7,347 nt of DNA from Lentisphaerota bacterium (GTDB lineage Bacteria; Verrucomicrobiota; Lentisphaeria; Victivallales; GWF2-50-93): assembly GCA_025360875.1 (NCBI GenBank), contig JANYBI010000584.1:1-7347 (forward strand). The letters run 5' to 3'. The translations under genes and the position numbers were made by a program. The notes beneath the pieces were generated by a model, which was not told the DNA's origin, made no database searches, and saw nothing but the letters and a program-made list of their open reading frames with translations. Of this stretch, positions 6,521 to 7,347 are shown one piece after another. Position 1 is the first letter of the stretch; the number at the start of each line of letters is the position of its first letter.

Positions 6521-6683
6521 ATTTTAAAAGCTGGTTCAATTCCAGGGATTTTAATTTACGGGCCTGCCATTGACGATGGAAATTTCAGGGATGCAAAAAA
6601 ATCCAAGCCCAGACTGTCAAGTTTCAAACAAGCTCCAACATTCCATAAGGCAGCTTTGCTTACTGGCTTATTCTGAAAAGCAA

Positions 6684-6692
6684 TGATATATT
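6684..6692 (+). promoter_or_regulatory. Candidate promoter (extended -10) for the toxin-antitoxin pair
   Basis: TGATATATT is an extended -10 motif (TGn plus TATATT, four of six matches to TATAAT with the key first TA present) in an AT-rich run. It would start transcription near 6699, leaving a short leader before the antitoxin ATG at 6717 that contains its ribosome binding site (AGGCAGGA, about 6706-6713). The -35 at the right spacing (TGGCTT, 6664-6669) is poor. The placement fits an autoregulated antitoxin promoter. Confidence 0.35.
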
Positions 6693-6716
6693 AAATAATA
6701 AGAAAAGGCAGGACAC

Positions 6717-6920
6717 ATGAAAACAATAACTGTACCAATTCCAGATAACATTGAAAAAGCGGCGCGCAACTACATAAATGCAGGTTTTTTTAAATCTGAA
6801 TCTGACCTGCTGATGGCCGCCACAGTTGACTTCATTCATCGGAACCGGATAGAGCTCGTTGAAAAATATGCCTTGGAAGATATTGAATGGGCGAAACGAA
6901 AAGCTAAGAAGAGAAAATGA
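6717..6920 (+). CDS. Antitoxin, ribbon-helix-helix (CopG/ParD-like) type
   Basis: A 67-residue protein that should bind and neutralise the toxin encoded by the next gene and repress their shared promoter. The N-terminal strand KTITVPIPDNIEKAARNYI, followed by GFFKSESDLLMAATVDFI (residues 23-40), fits a ribbon-helix-helix DNA-binding fold: a beta strand followed by two helices, with FKSESD at the second helix start. Residues 43-67 (IELVEKYALEDIEWAKRKAKKRK) form a charged, Lys-rich tail of the kind that wraps the toxin. AGGCAGGA just upstream supports the ATG at 6717. The stop overlaps the toxin start (ATGA), the usual antitoxin-first arrangement. Family assignment rests on pattern and context. 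Confidence 0.78.
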   Translation: MKTITVPIPDNIEKAARNYINAGFFKSESDLLMAATVDFIHRNRIELVEKYALEDIEWAKRKAKKRK

Positions 6921-7347
6921 ACACTGTCGTAAGCGACGCCGGTCCGATTATACATCTCTCCGAAATCAATCAGCTTCCACTCTTGAAAAACTGTGGCAAG
7001 ATTCATATTCCTGAACGCGTAATGCTTGAAACTGATCAAATCATAAGCATCAAATGGCCTTCCTGGATCATTATTGAAAAACTGAGCGATGATGAAAGTA
7101 ATCGTGTTGATTTCTGGTTGCGCACCGGTTGCCTCCATGGAGGAGAATCTGAAGCGTTTGAACTCTTCAAGAGATTAAAGGCCGACTGGTATTTTACTGA
7201 TGACGCAGAAGCAAGATTGTTTGTTTCCGAATTCGGATACGAAGTCCATGGAACATTAGGAGTTATTCTTTGGAACCTGGCGGAGAAGCACATTAATAAA
7301 AACCAGGCATTGGATTCCATATCTGAACTTAGAAAATCTTCTATTTG
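6917..7347 (+). CDS. PIN-domain toxin, VapC-like / DUF3368 family (3' partial)
   Basis: Likely a metal-dependent ribonuclease toxin that cuts RNA and halts growth when unbound. The frame starts at the ATG overlapping the antitoxin stop and stays open through 143 codons to the right edge, so the C-terminus is missing by a few to some tens of residues. VVSDAGPIIHL (residues 4-14) with Asp7 is the PIN start. IPERVMLE with Glu38 is the second acidic position. LHGGESEAFELF (73-84) gives Glu77 and Glu79, and WYFTDDAEARLF (91-102) gives Asp95 and Asp96. VHGTLGVI (110-117) is characteristic of the DUF3368 branch. All acidic metal-binding positions expected for an active nuclease are present. RNA target cannot be predicted. 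Confidence 0.87.
   Translation, partial: MNTVVSDAGPIIHLSEINQLPLLKNCGKIHIPERVMLETDQIISIKWPSWIIIEKLSDDESNRVDFWLRTGCLHGGESEAFELFKRLKADWYFTDDAEARLFVSEFGYEVHGTLGVILWNLAEKHINKNQALDSISELRKSSI

Larger units (their letters stand above)
6387..6716 (+). other. Intergenic stretch without a convincing gene
   Basis: These 330 bases separate the biosynthetic operon from the toxin-antitoxin pair. I see no RNA gene and no clear intrinsic terminator after 6386. Small structures present: tandem GAGTTCGG at 6409-6424, the near-identical 12-mers AATTCCAGGGAT (6538-6549) and AATTTCAGGGAT (6581-6592), and two candidate extended -10 promoter motifs. On the minus strand, 6348-6539 is open for 63 codons from a TTG, but it has no ribosome binding site or recognisable domain. 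The stretch could hold decayed sequence from an earlier insertion. Confidence 0.5.

Noticed and set aside
6348..6539. Minus-strand 63-codon frame as a small gene
   Set aside because: TTG start, no ribosome binding site, no recognisable domain, and its end overlaps the radical SAM coding region. Mentioned only as part of the gap.

Overview
The window carries most of the 3' part of a co-directional biosynthetic operon on the + strand (positions 2-6386). It is followed by about 330 bases without a convincing gene, then by a type II toxin-antitoxin pair whose toxin runs off the right edge. The organism is probably a Gram-negative bacterium. The reasons are an RND-type MMPL exporter, a periplasm-facing lipobox, and lipid/polyketide genes resembling aryl polyene (APE) clusters of diderm bacteria. 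Base composition looks moderate. The B12-dependent radical SAM gene and the PIN (DUF3368-like) toxin would suit a PVC-superphylum (for example Lentisphaerota) or deltaproteobacterial-type anaerobe, but that placement is a guess.

Layout. (1) Positions 2-2461: an MMPL/RND exporter cut by the left edge. Its C-terminus is fused in frame to a lipoprotein-like DUF3261-type domain, with a signal-peptide-like segment and lipobox between them. (2) 2477-2854: a FabZ/ApeI-like hotdog dehydratase. (3) 2851-3324: a 4-hydroxybenzoyl-CoA-type (4HBT) thioesterase. (4) 3314-4441: a FabF-like ketosynthase with an intact Cys-His-His triad. (5) 4438-5142: a short, Cys-less ketosynthase-like partner (chain-length-factor type). 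(6) 5145-6386: a radical SAM protein with an N-terminal cobalamin-binding domain. (7) 6717-6920 and 6917-7347: a ribbon-helix-helix-type antitoxin and a PIN-domain toxin.

How it fits together. Genes 2-5 give condensation (KS plus CLF-like partner), dehydration and thioester hydrolysis. This is a minimal type II fatty acid/polyketide set lacking, within the window, its acyl carrier protein, ketoreductase and acyl-ACP ligase, which are probably upstream. The exporter and lipoprotein domain would move the finished lipid or polyene toward the outer membrane. The radical SAM/B12 enzyme is the non-canonical element: standard APE clusters do not need one, so the product is probably methylated or otherwise radical-modified. 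Start/stop overlaps (ATGA at 2851-2854 and 4438-4441, an 11-nt overlap at 3314-3324) and 2-15 nt gaps elsewhere indicate one translationally coupled transcript. The toxin-antitoxin module looks like an independent neighbour with its own candidate promoter.
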